Assembly: GCA_002304345.1 (NCBI GenBank)
Contig: NEUU01000001.1
Coordinates: 372,001 to 436,000, forward strand
Source: Verrucomicrobia bacterium Tous-C9LFEB
Lineage (GTDB): Bacteria > Verrucomicrobiota > Verrucomicrobiia > Methylacidiphilales > UBA1321
Direction: 5' to 3'
Length of the DNA stretch: 64,000 nt
Part shown: positions 29,557-37,864 of the stretch, one piece after another
How positions within the stretch are numbered: the stretch's first letter is position 1
How the letters are laid out: each line of letters begins with the position of its first letter
Translations under genes and position numbers: made by a program
The notes under the pieces: generated by a model
The model's database searches: none
The model's input: only the letters and a program-made list of their open reading frames with translations
What the model was told of the DNA's origin: nothing

Positions 29557-30276
29557 TCAGGCCTGTTTGCTGGCCGAGGGAGAATCGCTGCTCGGCATGG
29601 CGATGATGTCTGGTTGCGCCGGTTCGGTCAGCACATGCACCATTTCAATCCCAGCCCGTTCCATGTCAAAAATGAGATGGTTCAAGCGGGAGACCAGATA
29701 ATTATAAGCCACGTAAGCCGGGATCGAAACCGAAAGCCCCGCCGCCGTCGCGACGAGTGCCATCCAGATGCCGCCCGCGAGATCGCCCACGGGGGCCGCG
29801 CCACTGGACCGGCTGATTTGAATAAAAGCGTCGATCATGCCCAGCACCGTTCCGAGCAGACCGAACAGCGGCGCCACATAACCGACCGTGGCCAGAAGGG
29901 GAAGATTCGCTTCGAGCGCGGGCAGTTCGAGCTGGGCGTTTTCCTTGATGATTTCGCGCAGTTCCGACGGATTGTAATTGCGCTTGGTGATCGCGGCCCG
30001 CACGACATTGACGACCGGACCGTAGCCATCGTCGCAACGCTCGAGCGCTTCGACAAATTGACGGCGACGAACAAGGCTTTTGATCCCCGTGAGAAATTCC
30101 CCGACTTGCAGGCGGCAGCGATGGAAAAACAAAAGCCGCTCCACGAAAACACCCGCCGCGACGATGCTCGCCGCAAAGATGAACCACATCATCAAACCGC
30201 CCTTTTGCATCACGTCGAACAAGCCCACGCTTTCTTGCAGAGGAGGGGAGGGCAGCTGGGCCAGGAGGGAATACAT
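29557..30276 (-). CDS. exbB: ExbB/TolQ/MotA-family proton channel protein
   Basis: A 239-residue protein with three hydrophobic segments (about 28-48, 123-147, 170-192) and the family block LATVGYVAPLFGLLGTVLGMIDAF followed by GGIWMALVATAAGLSVSIPAYVAYN. It forms the inner-membrane proton channel with ExbD to energise TonB. It lies 6 bp after a small secreted protein gene and 10 bp before the lyase. Confidence 0.9.
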   Translation of the reverse strand: MYSLLAQLPSPPLQESVGLFDVMQKGGLMMWFIFAASIVAAGVFVERLLFFHRCRLQVGEFLTGIKSLVRRRQFVEALERCDDGYGPVVNVVRAAITKRNYNPSELREIIKENAQLELPALEANLPLLATVGYVAPLFGLLGTVLGMIDAFIQISRSSGAAPVGDLAGGIWMALVATAAGLSVSIPAYVAYNYLVSRLNHLIFDMERAGIEMVHVLTEPAQPDIIAMPSSDSPSASKQA

Positions 30277-30282
30277 GGAGTG

Positions 30283-30831
30283 TTACCAGATAAAAGATTT
30301 TTCTTCGCCGACGACTTTATCGCCCTGCAGCACCGTGAAGCGCCAGGAAACCACTGGGCCATAGGCGCGGTAGGCATCGCCCAACACCGCAAAGGTAGAC
30401 CGGGAAGCCCCCTTCGCATTGGGATGGTCCATGGTCAGGACGCGCACCACGTCCTTCGTCTTGACCTGTCGGTATTCAAATCGGGTCGTAAAATTGGCTG
30501 CGGGGCCTTTATTCGCCCAAGAGATCACAAAGTAATGGCCCCGGCGGCTTTCCACTTCGTCTCCCAAAATCGCGCCGTGATTCCAGTACAGTTGTTCAAA
30601 TTCGAGCGCGGGATTACCCCCGGGATTGTACTTCTCATCATTGCGGAACTCATGGATCTTGGTGACCTTGATGTTCGGATCGATGGTCGGTGCTTTTTTG
30701 AAATCGGTCTCCACCGTCGGACGCGTTTCCACCTTGGTTTCAACCGAGGTAGCGCTGGCGATCTTTTCCTCCGCCTGAGCGAACGCGAGGAAAAAAGCGA
30801 TGATGATCAATGCGAACGAGTTCCGCAGCAT
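30283..30831 (-). CDS. Predicted exported protein of unknown function
   Basis: A 182-residue protein with a Sec signal peptide (LIIIAFFLAFAQA-EE). The mature part is a Val/Thr/Glu-rich linker followed by a globular region (LYWNHGAILGDEVESRRGHYFVI, then VVSWRFTVLQGDKVVGE) that looks like a beta-sandwich. I do not recognise a family. Directly upstream of exbB by 6 bp, it is probably part of the TonB operon and periplasmic. Confidence 0.65.
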   Translation of the reverse strand: MLRNSFALIIIAFFLAFAQAEEKIASATSVETKVETRPTVETDFKKAPTIDPNIKVTKIHEFRNDEKYNPGGNPALEFEQLYWNHGAILGDEVESRRGHYFVISWANKGPAANFTTRFEYRQVKTKDVVRVLTMDHPNAKGASRSTFAVLGDAYRAYGPVVSWRFTVLQGDKVVGEEKSFIW

Positions 30832-30895
30832 GATGTGTTTTAGGATGTCGGGAGGTCGCTGTCAAATCTAACTCGACTCTCCCGCCATCGACTGG

Positions 30896-31459
30896 CTATG
30901 GCATCCCAACCAGAATTGTCACGCCTTTGTAAGCGTAGTAAAAGCCGTTGAGGAAATAGAGCATCCCCGCAGCACCGACCACGAGGCTTAACCACCATAC
31001 CGGTTTTTTCTTCAGCAAGGCGGCCAAGGCGGAAAGGGTGATGCCGATTTGCAGATAGATGATCGACGTGCCGAACAGTTTGCCGTTCTTCTGGGAGAGA
31101 TCGCGTTCATGCTCGAAACGTTCCGCATCGGCTTTCACTTCCTTGCGCTCTTTGGTGTAGCGCTCGATGTTGGCATCGTACGCATTCAGCTTCTCCACGA
31201 ACTTCGCGGACGTCGCGGCGGGAGCCTGCGCGAGTTGCACCTGGAGGATATCCTTTTGCAATTCGAAGCTATGCTGCTTGATGCTCTTGGCTTGGTAGAA
31301 GGCCCATTGATCGGACGCCTTGTTCTGCGCCATCATCGCGCCAGACGTGAAGCCGGCGCTTTTGGAACTACCCAGGGTTGCGCTCGCGGACATGATGATT
31401 GTGGTTATCGCGAGCCAATTTAACCACATCTCCTTCGGTTCAGATGCTGCAGTAGACAT
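30896..31459 (-). CDS. DUF4337 family membrane protein
   Basis: A 187-residue protein with a hydrophobic segment near residues 15-35, the DUF4337 signature ASDQWAFYQAKSIKQH, a charged coiled-coil middle and two C-terminal transmembrane segments. The function of the family is unknown. The start codon at 31457-31459 lies inside a perfect inverted repeat (31455-31482), so translation may depend on RNA structure. Confidence 0.8.
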   Translation of the reverse strand: MSTAASEPKEMWLNWLAITTIIMSASATLGSSKSAGFTSGAMMAQNKASDQWAFYQAKSIKQHSFELQKDILQVQLAQAPAATSAKFVEKLNAYDANIERYTKERKEVKADAERFEHERDLSQKNGKLFGTSIIYLQIGITLSALAALLKKKPVWWLSLVVGAAGMLYFLNGFYYAYKGVTILVGMP

Positions 31460-31482
31460 TTTCGTAAGCTGTCGAAAATGTC
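31455..31482 (-). promoter_or_regulatory. Hairpin covering the start codon of the DUF4337 gene
   Basis: Perfect 10-bp arms (GACATTTTCG at 31455-31464, CGAAAATGTC at 31473-31482) with an 8-nt loop. On the transcript the distal arm contains the ATG, so the start codon would be paired. A second hairpin with GTCA and CCCG arms lies next to it (about 31480-31500). This suggests translational control, but no ligand or protein is implied. Confidence 0.55.
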
Positions 31483-31527
31483 ATCCCGCAGCCGGGTGAC
31501 AAGCCGTATTTAGGGCATTTTGCCCGA

Positions 31528-32076
31528 TTATTTGGCCGCGGACAAAGATCGGATCGCGGCCAGCACGTCGGCAGCTTGCTTGGCGGTGGACGCCTTCAGA
31601 TCGCGCCAGACGATCTTCCCATCCTTGATCAGGAAAGACTGGCGGCTGGCGAATCCGACCGTGGTCGGCACGCCGAAAGCGGCGGTAACCTGCTTATCCT
31701 TATCGGACAAAATGGTGAACGGCAGATTATACTTATCCTTAAACTTTTTCTGCGCTTCGACACTATCCGTGCTGACACCGAAAACCTGGACACCCTCTTT
31801 TTGCAAATCGGCGAACCCATCGCGCAAACTGCAGGCCTGCGCGGTGCAACCGGGAGTGTCGGATTTGGGGTAAAAATAGACCAGCGTGAGCCCCTTGGCA
31901 TAGGCCTCACCCAGCGCGACGGTTTTTCCATCCTGATCCGGTGCGGAAACCGCCGGAGCGGTATCGCCAACATTCAGGGGTTCAGCCGCTTGGCTCATGT
32001 TTAAAAAGCTAAAAATACTCATGAGTAAAGCTCCGGTTATGCCGAACAATAGAGTAGGCTTTTGCAAGGCGCGCAT
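31528..32076 (-). CDS. Exported BCP/PrxQ-type peroxiredoxin
   Basis: A 182-residue protein with an N-terminal hydrophobic signal (to about AQAA at residue 31) and a thioredoxin-fold peroxiredoxin domain. The peroxidatic Cys77 is in SDTPGCTAQACSLRD, with the resolving Cys82 five residues later, the PrxQ alpha-2 arrangement. It reduces hydroperoxides, here probably in the periplasm. The start at 32076 (MRALQKPTLLF) is used; an ATG 17 codons upstream would add a second hydrophobic stretch. It is divergent from the cyclase gene. Confidence 0.85.
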   Translation of the reverse strand: MRALQKPTLLFGITGALLMSIFSFLNMSQAAEPLNVGDTAPAVSAPDQDGKTVALGEAYAKGLTLVYFYPKSDTPGCTAQACSLRDGFADLQKEGVQVFGVSTDSVEAQKKFKDKYNLPFTILSDKDKQVTAAFGVPTTVGFASRQSFLIKDGKIVWRDLKASTAKQAADVLAAIRSLSAAK

Positions 32077-32166
32077 AGGTGGGTGAATGGAAGATACTAC
32101 CGCGACGATTGATAAGCCAGCATTCATTTCACTCTTAATAACTAATAGCGATTGAGGAATTCAGCC

Positions 32167-33483
32167 GTGCACGAAATCAATCGGGAACATCCGCCACTGC
32201 CAGCCGGGGGCGTTGCCGATCTGGAATCGGAGTTCGCTCACCGTATTTTGGCCACGGAGCAGTGGCGGGCCAAAATTCTGTTTTCCCTGCTGGTGGGCAT
32301 TCTCTTGCTGCACCTTGTTCTGCCGGGCATCGGTCCGGTGGCTCAGCTCGTTCGTGAAGAGTCGCACCCGCTTTATCAGGTGGGCGCGTTGCTGATTGCC
32401 GCGACCGCCTTTTTCGAACTCTATTGCTACTGGGTGTGTGGCCGCTTCATCCGCGAGAATCGATTGCCGCCGGTGAGCCTGCGCTATCTCAACGCCCTCA
32501 TCGAAACCAGCTTTCCCACGCTGGGCTTGTTTGCCGTGGCGCAGATGGTGGACGCCGCGCATGCGCTTTCGAGTCCGGTGGCCAGCACCTACTATTTCTT
32601 CATCCTGCTCGCAGCCCTGCGGTTGGATTTCTGGATCTGCTTTTTTACCGGGCTCGTCGCTGCCGTGGGCTATGGCGCGCTCTTTTTCTTTGTGCAACAT
32701 CAGCACGGAGTCGCACTCGATACCTCGCTGGTGATGAGCGTGGCCTTGAAGGATGTCTTTCTCCTGGCCTGTGGCGTTCTCTCCGGCCTGGTGGCTCGTC
32801 ACGTCCGCGAGAACATGCTCAACACCATGGCGGCCGTGGAAGAGAAGCGCGAAATCGTGGGCATCTTTTCTCAGCTCGTCAGCCATCAGGTGGCGCACGA
32901 AATCCTCAATCGCCCGAACGGCATGAATTCGGAGATCCGGGAAGTCACCATCCTCGTGGTCGATATCCGCAATTTTACCGCCCTCGCCGAGATCACGCCG
33001 CCGGACGATCTCGTGGACTACCTCAACACCATCTGGGGCGCAGGCATTCGCGTGGTGCATAACCACGGCGGCGTGATCAACAAATTCCTTGGCGACGGAT
33101 TCATGGCCGTTTTCGGCGCACCCACGGAAGATCCGCAGCACGCGGAAAAAGCGGTCTGGTCCGCGCTCAATCTGCTCGGCGAAATGACCGCTCTGCACGA
33201 CTCAACGTCCATTCCACAGACCCGGCTCGGCATCGGCATTCACACCGGCCCCGCCCTGCTCGGCATTGTGGGAACCGAAGACCGCCGGGAATACACCGTC
33301 ATCGGCGACACTGTGAACGTGGCGTTCCGCATCGAGCAGCTGAACAAGGAGTTCGACTCGCAGCTCCTCATCTCCGAAGCGGTCAAACGCAAGACCGGCG
33401 AGATCGCCCGCGAGGCGGAACTGATGCAGCACATGTTTGTGCGCGGTCGCTCCGGTCCGGTGCAGGTCTACCGGATCGTGTGA
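32167..33483 (+). CDS. Membrane-bound class III adenylate/guanylate cyclase
   Basis: About 438 residues: an N-terminal domain of about six transmembrane segments (residues about 35-215), a short coiled linker (NMLNTMAAVEEKREIV) and a class III nucleotide cyclase catalytic domain. Metal-binding Asp residues are in VVDIRNFTALAE and NKFLGDGFMAVFG, and the transition-state Asn/Arg in IGDTVNVAFRIEQL, so it should be active. It makes cyclic AMP or GMP. The GTG at 32167 is preferred because GAGGA lies 8 bp before it; a TTG at 32152 is in frame but lacks such a site. Confidence 0.85.
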   Translation: MHEINREHPPLPAGGVADLESEFAHRILATEQWRAKILFSLLVGILLLHLVLPGIGPVAQLVREESHPLYQVGALLIAATAFFELYCYWVCGRFIRENRLPPVSLRYLNALIETSFPTLGLFAVAQMVDAAHALSSPVASTYYFFILLAALRLDFWICFFTGLVAAVGYGALFFFVQHQHGVALDTSLVMSVALKDVFLLACGVLSGLVARHVRENMLNTMAAVEEKREIVGIFSQLVSHQVAHEILNRPNGMNSEIREVTILVVDIRNFTALAEITPPDDLVDYLNTIWGAGIRVVHNHGGVINKFLGDGFMAVFGAPTEDPQHAEKAVWSALNLLGEMTALHDSTSIPQTRLGIGIHTGPALLGIVGTEDRREYTVIGDTVNVAFRIEQLNKEFDSQLLISEAVKRKTGEIAREAELMQHMFVRGRSGPVQVYRIV

Positions 33484-33492
33484 AGTTTGATC

Positions 33493-33963
33493 TTACTTCA
33501 CGTAGTGAAAAATCGTGAACTCCGGCGTGTCGCGCACCAGCGTCTTGTTCGAAAACAAATGTTCGAACGGCGGAAATAAAACATCCCCCTCGGGCGATTG
33601 CTTCACCAGCGTCAGGAAAAGTTCGCCGCAATGGGGCAGCAACTGCGCGTAGATTTCCGCGCCGCCCGCGACGAAAACATCACCCTGAATCAACTCGGCA
33701 GGGATGTGCTGCCAGTCGGCAATCGAGGTCGTGCCGGGATAGCTCACCGCTTGACGACTCAAAACGAGAGTCGTGCGACCGGGCAGGGGGCGACCAATCG
33801 ACTCAAATGTTTTGCGCCCCATCAAGAGTGTATGGCCCATCGTGGTTTGCTTGAACCACTTGAAATCCTCCGGCAGATGCCACGGGATTTTGTTCCCATG
33901 ACCGATCACCCGGTTTTCCGCCATGGCGGCGATGGCTTTGAAGGTGGGCATGGCTAAAGGCAT
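33493..33963 (-). CDS. folA: Dihydrofolate reductase
   Basis: A 156-residue protein with the DHFR signature AENRVIGHGNKIPWHLPEDFKWF (active-site Asp/Glu position in LPED), the NADPH-binding GRKTFESIG and the C-terminal sheet. It reduces dihydrofolate with NADPH. Two in-frame starts exist, 33963 and 33951 (MPTFKAIAAM); the second fits the family better. thyA, its usual neighbour, is absent. It is convergent with the cyclase gene and has an inverted repeat directly upstream. Confidence 0.93.
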   Translation of the reverse strand: MPLAMPTFKAIAAMAENRVIGHGNKIPWHLPEDFKWFKQTTMGHTLLMGRKTFESIGRPLPGRTTLVLSRQAVSYPGTTSIADWQHIPAELIQGDVFVAGGAEIYAQLLPHCGELFLTLVKQSPEGDVLFPPFEHLFSNKTLVRDTPEFTIFHYVK

Positions 33964-33965
33964 TC

Positions 33966-34044
33966 AGCGGTCAGCTTTCAGCTGGAAACGAGATTTTCCC
34001 ATTACTGAGCGTAACTGACCGCTGATCGCTGAGAGCTGACCGCT
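33966..34044. repeat. Inverted repeat upstream of folA
   Basis: Arms of 17 bp with one mismatch (AGCGGTCAGCTTTCAGC at 33966-33982 and its complement at 34028-34044), plus a further AGCG/GACCGCTGAT partial copy between them. It lies between the nitronate monooxygenase stop and folA. GCTGACCGCTGA-type dispersed repeats are known in other bacteria. Confidence 0.7.
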
Positions 34045-35479
34045 ATCCGACAGCTACCGGCACCGACGCCATGATGTAATCGACGACATCCTTGGCCGTG
34101 TAGTTGTCCTGACCGGGCTTGAGGAAACGGGCGATGTGGGCCACGTCGTCACCAGCCGTGATGATCGGGGCTTCCGAGCTGCCATCCGAGCGCACCTGGC
34201 CCAGGCCGATGGTCGCCAAAAGTCCGTTGCAAATGCATTTGCGGCCCACGGTGTCCGCGACTTTGCCACCCTTGCGGGTGTAATCTTCGATCGGTTCCGC
34301 CGGGCAACGATAGCCGAGCGCGCCGTCCGCTTTTTCGTAGTAGTGGCGCAACAGGCCGACATCGCAGAGACGTTCGCGCTGGGCGTAAACGTCCTGTTCC
34401 GAAAGAGTGCCTTCCATCTGCGTGACCTTGAACGGGAAGCCGGTCGGGGAGGCGACGGGATCGGTGAAGATCTCCGCCGTGCCAGCCTTGCTCTTGTTCA
34501 GGATGCACTGCTTGATTTCCGGAGTGATGCCCGACTCTTCGCAGAAGGCGAAGGCGGTGCCCACCTGGACGCCGACCGCGCCGGTCGCCAAGGCTTCTTT
34601 CAGTTTTTCCGGTTCCGCATACGCCCCGGCCAGCCAGAACGGCAGGCCGAGTTCGCGGATCTTCGCGAGATCCACTTCATCGCGCGGGCCGTAGACCGGC
34701 TCGCCACGCTCGTTGAGTTGCAATTGGCCGCGCGGGGGAGCGTTGTGACCACCGGCGCAGGCGCCTTCGACGATGAACCCGTTCACTTTGCCGCTGGCTT
34801 TCTTGGCCAGGGACATGGCGAGTGTCGACGAGGAAATGATCGCGAGGAATTCCGGACGCTTCAGGGGCTTCCAGTCATCGCCGCAAAAAGTCTTTGGGTC
34901 AAAGCGGGTGACGAATTCCGTGTGAGACGAGGCATCTTCCACATCGAGCTTCATCTCGGCCGATTCACCCGTCGCCAAATGATCGAGAATGCCCGGGATG
35001 GCGCGCGGAATACCGGCACCCATCAGGACGTAATCGATTCCCGCCAGCATCACGCCGAAAAGCGAGGGCAGGGTGGGGAGCTGGATTTTCTCGAGGAAGT
35101 TCACACCGATCACGCCGTCGTGACCTTCCTTCGCGAGGTAAACTTCCGCGAAGTTCGCAATCACCGTCAGCTCGGTCAAGGCCGCGCTGGAGTCGAGCGT
35201 CTGCATCGGCACGGGCCGGAAAGAGGCATCGTCCTTCTTGCCTTCCGGCACGAAGTAGCGGTCGAGCACGCGTTGAGCCATGTCCTTGATCGGGAACGCG
35301 GCCAGCGCGCGGCGCATGTGGCCACCCGGATCGCCCATTTGCAGGCGACGGGTGAAGACGCAGTCAATCGACGTGCCGGAGACGACGCCGAGATGTCCGC
35401 ACTGTGAAACGGCGCGGGCCAGCACCCAATTGGAGACGCCGATGCCCATTCCGCCCTGAATAATTACTGGTAACACCAT
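34043..35479 (-). CDS. Nitronate monooxygenase / 2-nitropropane dioxygenase-like FMN protein
   Basis: A 478-residue protein with the TIM-barrel start VIIQGGMGIGVSNWVLARAV, the phosphate and flavin block VEGACAGGHNAPPRG and LATGAVGVQVGTAF of the NMO/PfaD-like family. It probably binds FMN and oxidises nitronates or reduces enoyl substrates; the length (normal NMO about 330-380) places it near the longer PfaD-like branch. The extra C-terminal part has three cysteines (CDV, RCPAE, KCICNG) that could bind a metal or cluster. It lies 16 bp downstream of the NirJ-like gene. Confidence 0.75.
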   Translation of the reverse strand: MVLPVIIQGGMGIGVSNWVLARAVSQCGHLGVVSGTSIDCVFTRRLQMGDPGGHMRRALAAFPIKDMAQRVLDRYFVPEGKKDDASFRPVPMQTLDSSAALTELTVIANFAEVYLAKEGHDGVIGVNFLEKIQLPTLPSLFGVMLAGIDYVLMGAGIPRAIPGILDHLATGESAEMKLDVEDASSHTEFVTRFDPKTFCGDDWKPLKRPEFLAIISSSTLAMSLAKKASGKVNGFIVEGACAGGHNAPPRGQLQLNERGEPVYGPRDEVDLAKIRELGLPFWLAGAYAEPEKLKEALATGAVGVQVGTAFAFCEESGITPEIKQCILNKSKAGTAEIFTDPVASPTGFPFKVTQMEGTLSEQDVYAQRERLCDVGLLRHYYEKADGALGYRCPAEPIEDYTRKGGKVADTVGRKCICNGLLATIGLGQVRSDGSSEAPIITAGDDVAHIARFLKPGQDNYTAKDVVDYIMASVPVAVG

Positions 35480-35495
35480 ACTGATAAATGTTGGC

Positions 35496-36683
35496 TCAGG
35501 AGCTGACTTCTGCCGACGCCTGTGCGATTTCTTCCTCGTTTAAGTAGCAGCCAGGATCTTCCTGCCACGGATCGCCATGGTGCTGCCAGGCACGCACGCG
35601 AAAACCGCCACCACAAATTTCCTGCCAAGTGCAACGTTGGCAGCGTCCCTGAAGTTTTGCACGCCGATTCCGCAATCCAAGCAAAACCGGATCCGTTGAC
35701 TGACCCCAGATCTCACTAAAGGGCTTTTCCTTGACGTTGCCAAGGGTTAATCCCTGCCAAAATTGATCCGGGTGCACATTGCCCTGAGAATCGATGTTCG
35801 CGATGCCAATACCGGGACCGTTGTTGCCGCCGCCGTTCCACTGGAGCAACTGGCGCACTTCGTTCAGCCGCGGGGAGTTTTCCTCCGCCAGTTTGAGCAG
35901 CAGATAAGGGCCGTCCGCCGGTTGCGCCACGGTCAATACTTCGCGCTTTTGCCCGGTCTGATGCCAATACTTCACTTTGGCCATGATCGTATCAATGGCG
36001 TGGCGCGTGTCGTCGTGCGTGACGGCCGCCAGATCGGCACCGCGTCCACTGTTGACGAGATGGTAGAAGCACACCCGGTCGATGTTTTCCTTTTCGATGA
36101 ACTCGAGAATGCCTTCGATGTCGCCAATCGTGTGCTTGGTCAACGTCAGCCGCAAGCCGACCCGCTGGCCCGCCGCGCGGCAGTGACGGAACGCGTTCAC
36201 CGCGAGGTCAAACGCTCCCTTGCGACCCCGGAAATGATCGTGCGTCGAGCCGATGCCGTCGAGCGAGATGCCGACGTAGGCGAAGCCAATCTGCTTGATC
36301 AATACGGCCTTGTCGGGCGTGATCAACGTGCCGTTGGTTGAGAGCGTCAGACGCAGGCCCTTGCTCTTCGCGTAATCGGCCAGCTTGAAGACCTGCGGAT
36401 GCGCCAGCGGTTCTCCGCCGGAGAGCAGCAGGCCGGGAACACCGTAAGCCGCGAGATCGTCCACCACTGCCTTGCATTGATCCCAATCGAGTTCGCCCGC
36501 GTAGCTTTTCGCATCCGAATCGGAATAACAATGCAGGCACTTCAGATTGCAACTGCGGGTGATATTCCACACCACGATGGGGCGGCGTTCGCCAGCCGTT
36601 TTGGGCGCGCCGTGGCCCCGGCCGTAACGAAGGTAATCCGCGGGTTGGGATTCGCCGCTCAGAAGGGTGGTCAGATTGATCAT
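35496..36683 (-). CDS. NirJ-like radical SAM / SPASM protein
   Basis: A 395-residue radical SAM enzyme: the 4Fe-4S motif CNLKCLHC, then SGGEPLAHP and the SAM-binding segments, with a SPASM-type C-terminus (CQRCTWQEICGGG). Blocks such as IANIDSQGNVHPDQFW and WQEDPGCYLNEEEI are very close to NirJ, the heme d1 maturation enzyme, and its AhbC relatives in alternative heme synthesis. No nirS, nirF or ahb genes are in the window, so the substrate is uncertain. The start at 36683 overlaps the stop of the next radical SAM gene by ATGA. Confidence 0.85.
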   Translation of the reverse strand: MINLTTLLSGESQPADYLRYGRGHGAPKTAGERRPIVVWNITRSCNLKCLHCYSDSDAKSYAGELDWDQCKAVVDDLAAYGVPGLLLSGGEPLAHPQVFKLADYAKSKGLRLTLSTNGTLITPDKAVLIKQIGFAYVGISLDGIGSTHDHFRGRKGAFDLAVNAFRHCRAAGQRVGLRLTLTKHTIGDIEGILEFIEKENIDRVCFYHLVNSGRGADLAAVTHDDTRHAIDTIMAKVKYWHQTGQKREVLTVAQPADGPYLLLKLAEENSPRLNEVRQLLQWNGGGNNGPGIGIANIDSQGNVHPDQFWQGLTLGNVKEKPFSEIWGQSTDPVLLGLRNRRAKLQGRCQRCTWQEICGGGFRVRAWQHHGDPWQEDPGCYLNEEEIAQASAEVSS

Positions 36684-37741
36684 TGGGCGGTGGTGTGATG
36701 AAGTTCGCTGCTGTGGGGTTGATAAATACAGAGAGGCTCCGGCGCGAGGAAATCGCCGGTCGTCGCATAGGCGCGGGCGCGGGAACCACCGCACAGGGCG
36801 CGGTATTCGCAACGGCCGCACTTGCCTTTGAGCGCGTCGGGATTGCGCAGTTGCTGGAAAATCGGTGAGTTGCGATAAACGTCGATGAGCTCTTCCTTCC
36901 GCACATTGCCACCCACGAGAGGCAGGAATCCACTGGGGCAAATTTCGCCCGTGTGCGAGATGAAGACAAAGCCCTTGCCGTCGTTGATCGCCGCGATCCG
37001 CGGTTCGCGACGGCCCCCACGCGCCTTCCAGCGTTGCAGCGAGACGCGGCGGAAATGCTGTCCCTCCGTCGTCTTGATTTCGTAGGGCGCTTCCTGCTCC
37101 CAATCGGCGAGTCCTTGGAAAAGCGTTTCCACTTCGAGACCATTGAGCATGTCGCGGGACTTGCCGCGGCCGGTGGGGACGAGCATGAAAACGGTCCAGA
37201 CCGCCGGCTTGAGCATCGTGACCACGTGCTTGAAATCCTCAAACTCGTCAATGTTCTGACGCGTCATGGTGGTGTTGATCTGGATATCGATCCCCACCTG
37301 CTGGGCGGATTGGATCGCTTCCATGGTCCACTCGGCCGTGCCTTCGACCCCGCGAAAGGCGTCGTGAGTCATCGGTTCGGCCCCGTCCAGGCTGAAAGAC
37401 ATGCGCCGCACCCCGGCCTGATGGAACGGCTTCATGTCGGTGCTCAAGAATTTGGGAGTGGCGCTCGGGCTCAACGCCACACGCAGTCCTTTGCCCGTGG
37501 CGTACTGCACCAATTCCAGCAAATCGGCACGCTGCATCGGGTCGCCCCCGGTGATGATAAAAATGCCGGGATTACAACGCGCAATTTGATCGATAAGTCG
37601 CTTGGATTCAGCGGTTTTCAACTCTTCGGGATGGTGGCGACGATTGGCCGTGGCCCGGCAATGACGGCAAGCCAGATCGCAGCATCGAGTCGCTTCCCAA
37701 ATTACGACAAAAGGACGATCATTCCAGAGGGAGGGTTTCAT
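36680..37741 (-). CDS. Radical SAM / SPASM protein (TIGR04053-like)
   Basis: A 353-residue radical SAM protein with CCDLACRHC, the second glycine-rich motif ITGGDPMQR, the SPSATP segment and a SPASM-type Cys cluster (CGRCEYRALCGGS). These features match the TIGR04053 group of SPASM proteins, whose role is unknown. It is translationally coupled (ATGA overlap) to the NirJ-like gene, so the two enzymes may act in sequence on one tetrapyrrole-like or peptide substrate. A 37-bp interrupted palindrome lies upstream (37812-37848). Confidence 0.82.
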   Translation of the reverse strand: MKPSLWNDRPFVVIWEATRCCDLACRHCRATANRRHHPEELKTAESKRLIDQIARCNPGIFIITGGDPMQRADLLELVQYATGKGLRVALSPSATPKFLSTDMKPFHQAGVRRMSFSLDGAEPMTHDAFRGVEGTAEWTMEAIQSAQQVGIDIQINTTMTRQNIDEFEDFKHVVTMLKPAVWTVFMLVPTGRGKSRDMLNGLEVETLFQGLADWEQEAPYEIKTTEGQHFRRVSLQRWKARGGRREPRIAAINDGKGFVFISHTGEICPSGFLPLVGGNVRKEELIDVYRNSPIFQQLRNPDALKGKCGRCEYRALCGGSRARAYATTGDFLAPEPLCIYQPHSSELHHTTAQ

Positions 37742-37811
37742 GAAGGTGAAGGCACTACGCTATAAGATAAACTTACAACATCAACGGTACTTCATTCAAG
37801 GAATTAATGAT

Positions 37812-37848
37812 TATTAGAAAATCTATCGTAAAGATAGTGAGTCTAATA
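37812..37848. promoter_or_regulatory. Interrupted palindrome upstream of the radical SAM pair
   Basis: A symmetrical structure centred on 37830: TATTAGA (37812-37818) with TCTAATA (37842-37848), and CTATC (37823-37827) with GATAG (37833-37837), separated by 5 bp. It lies about 70 bp upstream of the radical SAM start in an AT-rich gap. It could be an operator for a dimeric regulator, or a hairpin at the end of the aldo/keto reductase transcript. Confidence 0.5.
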
Positions 37849-37864
37849 CACTACCCTCCGAACG

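Noticed and set aside
36684-37103. N-terminal extension of the NirJ-like protein
   Set aside because: The extra 140 residues are the overlapping radical SAM gene read in another frame; the ATGA overlap gives the right start.
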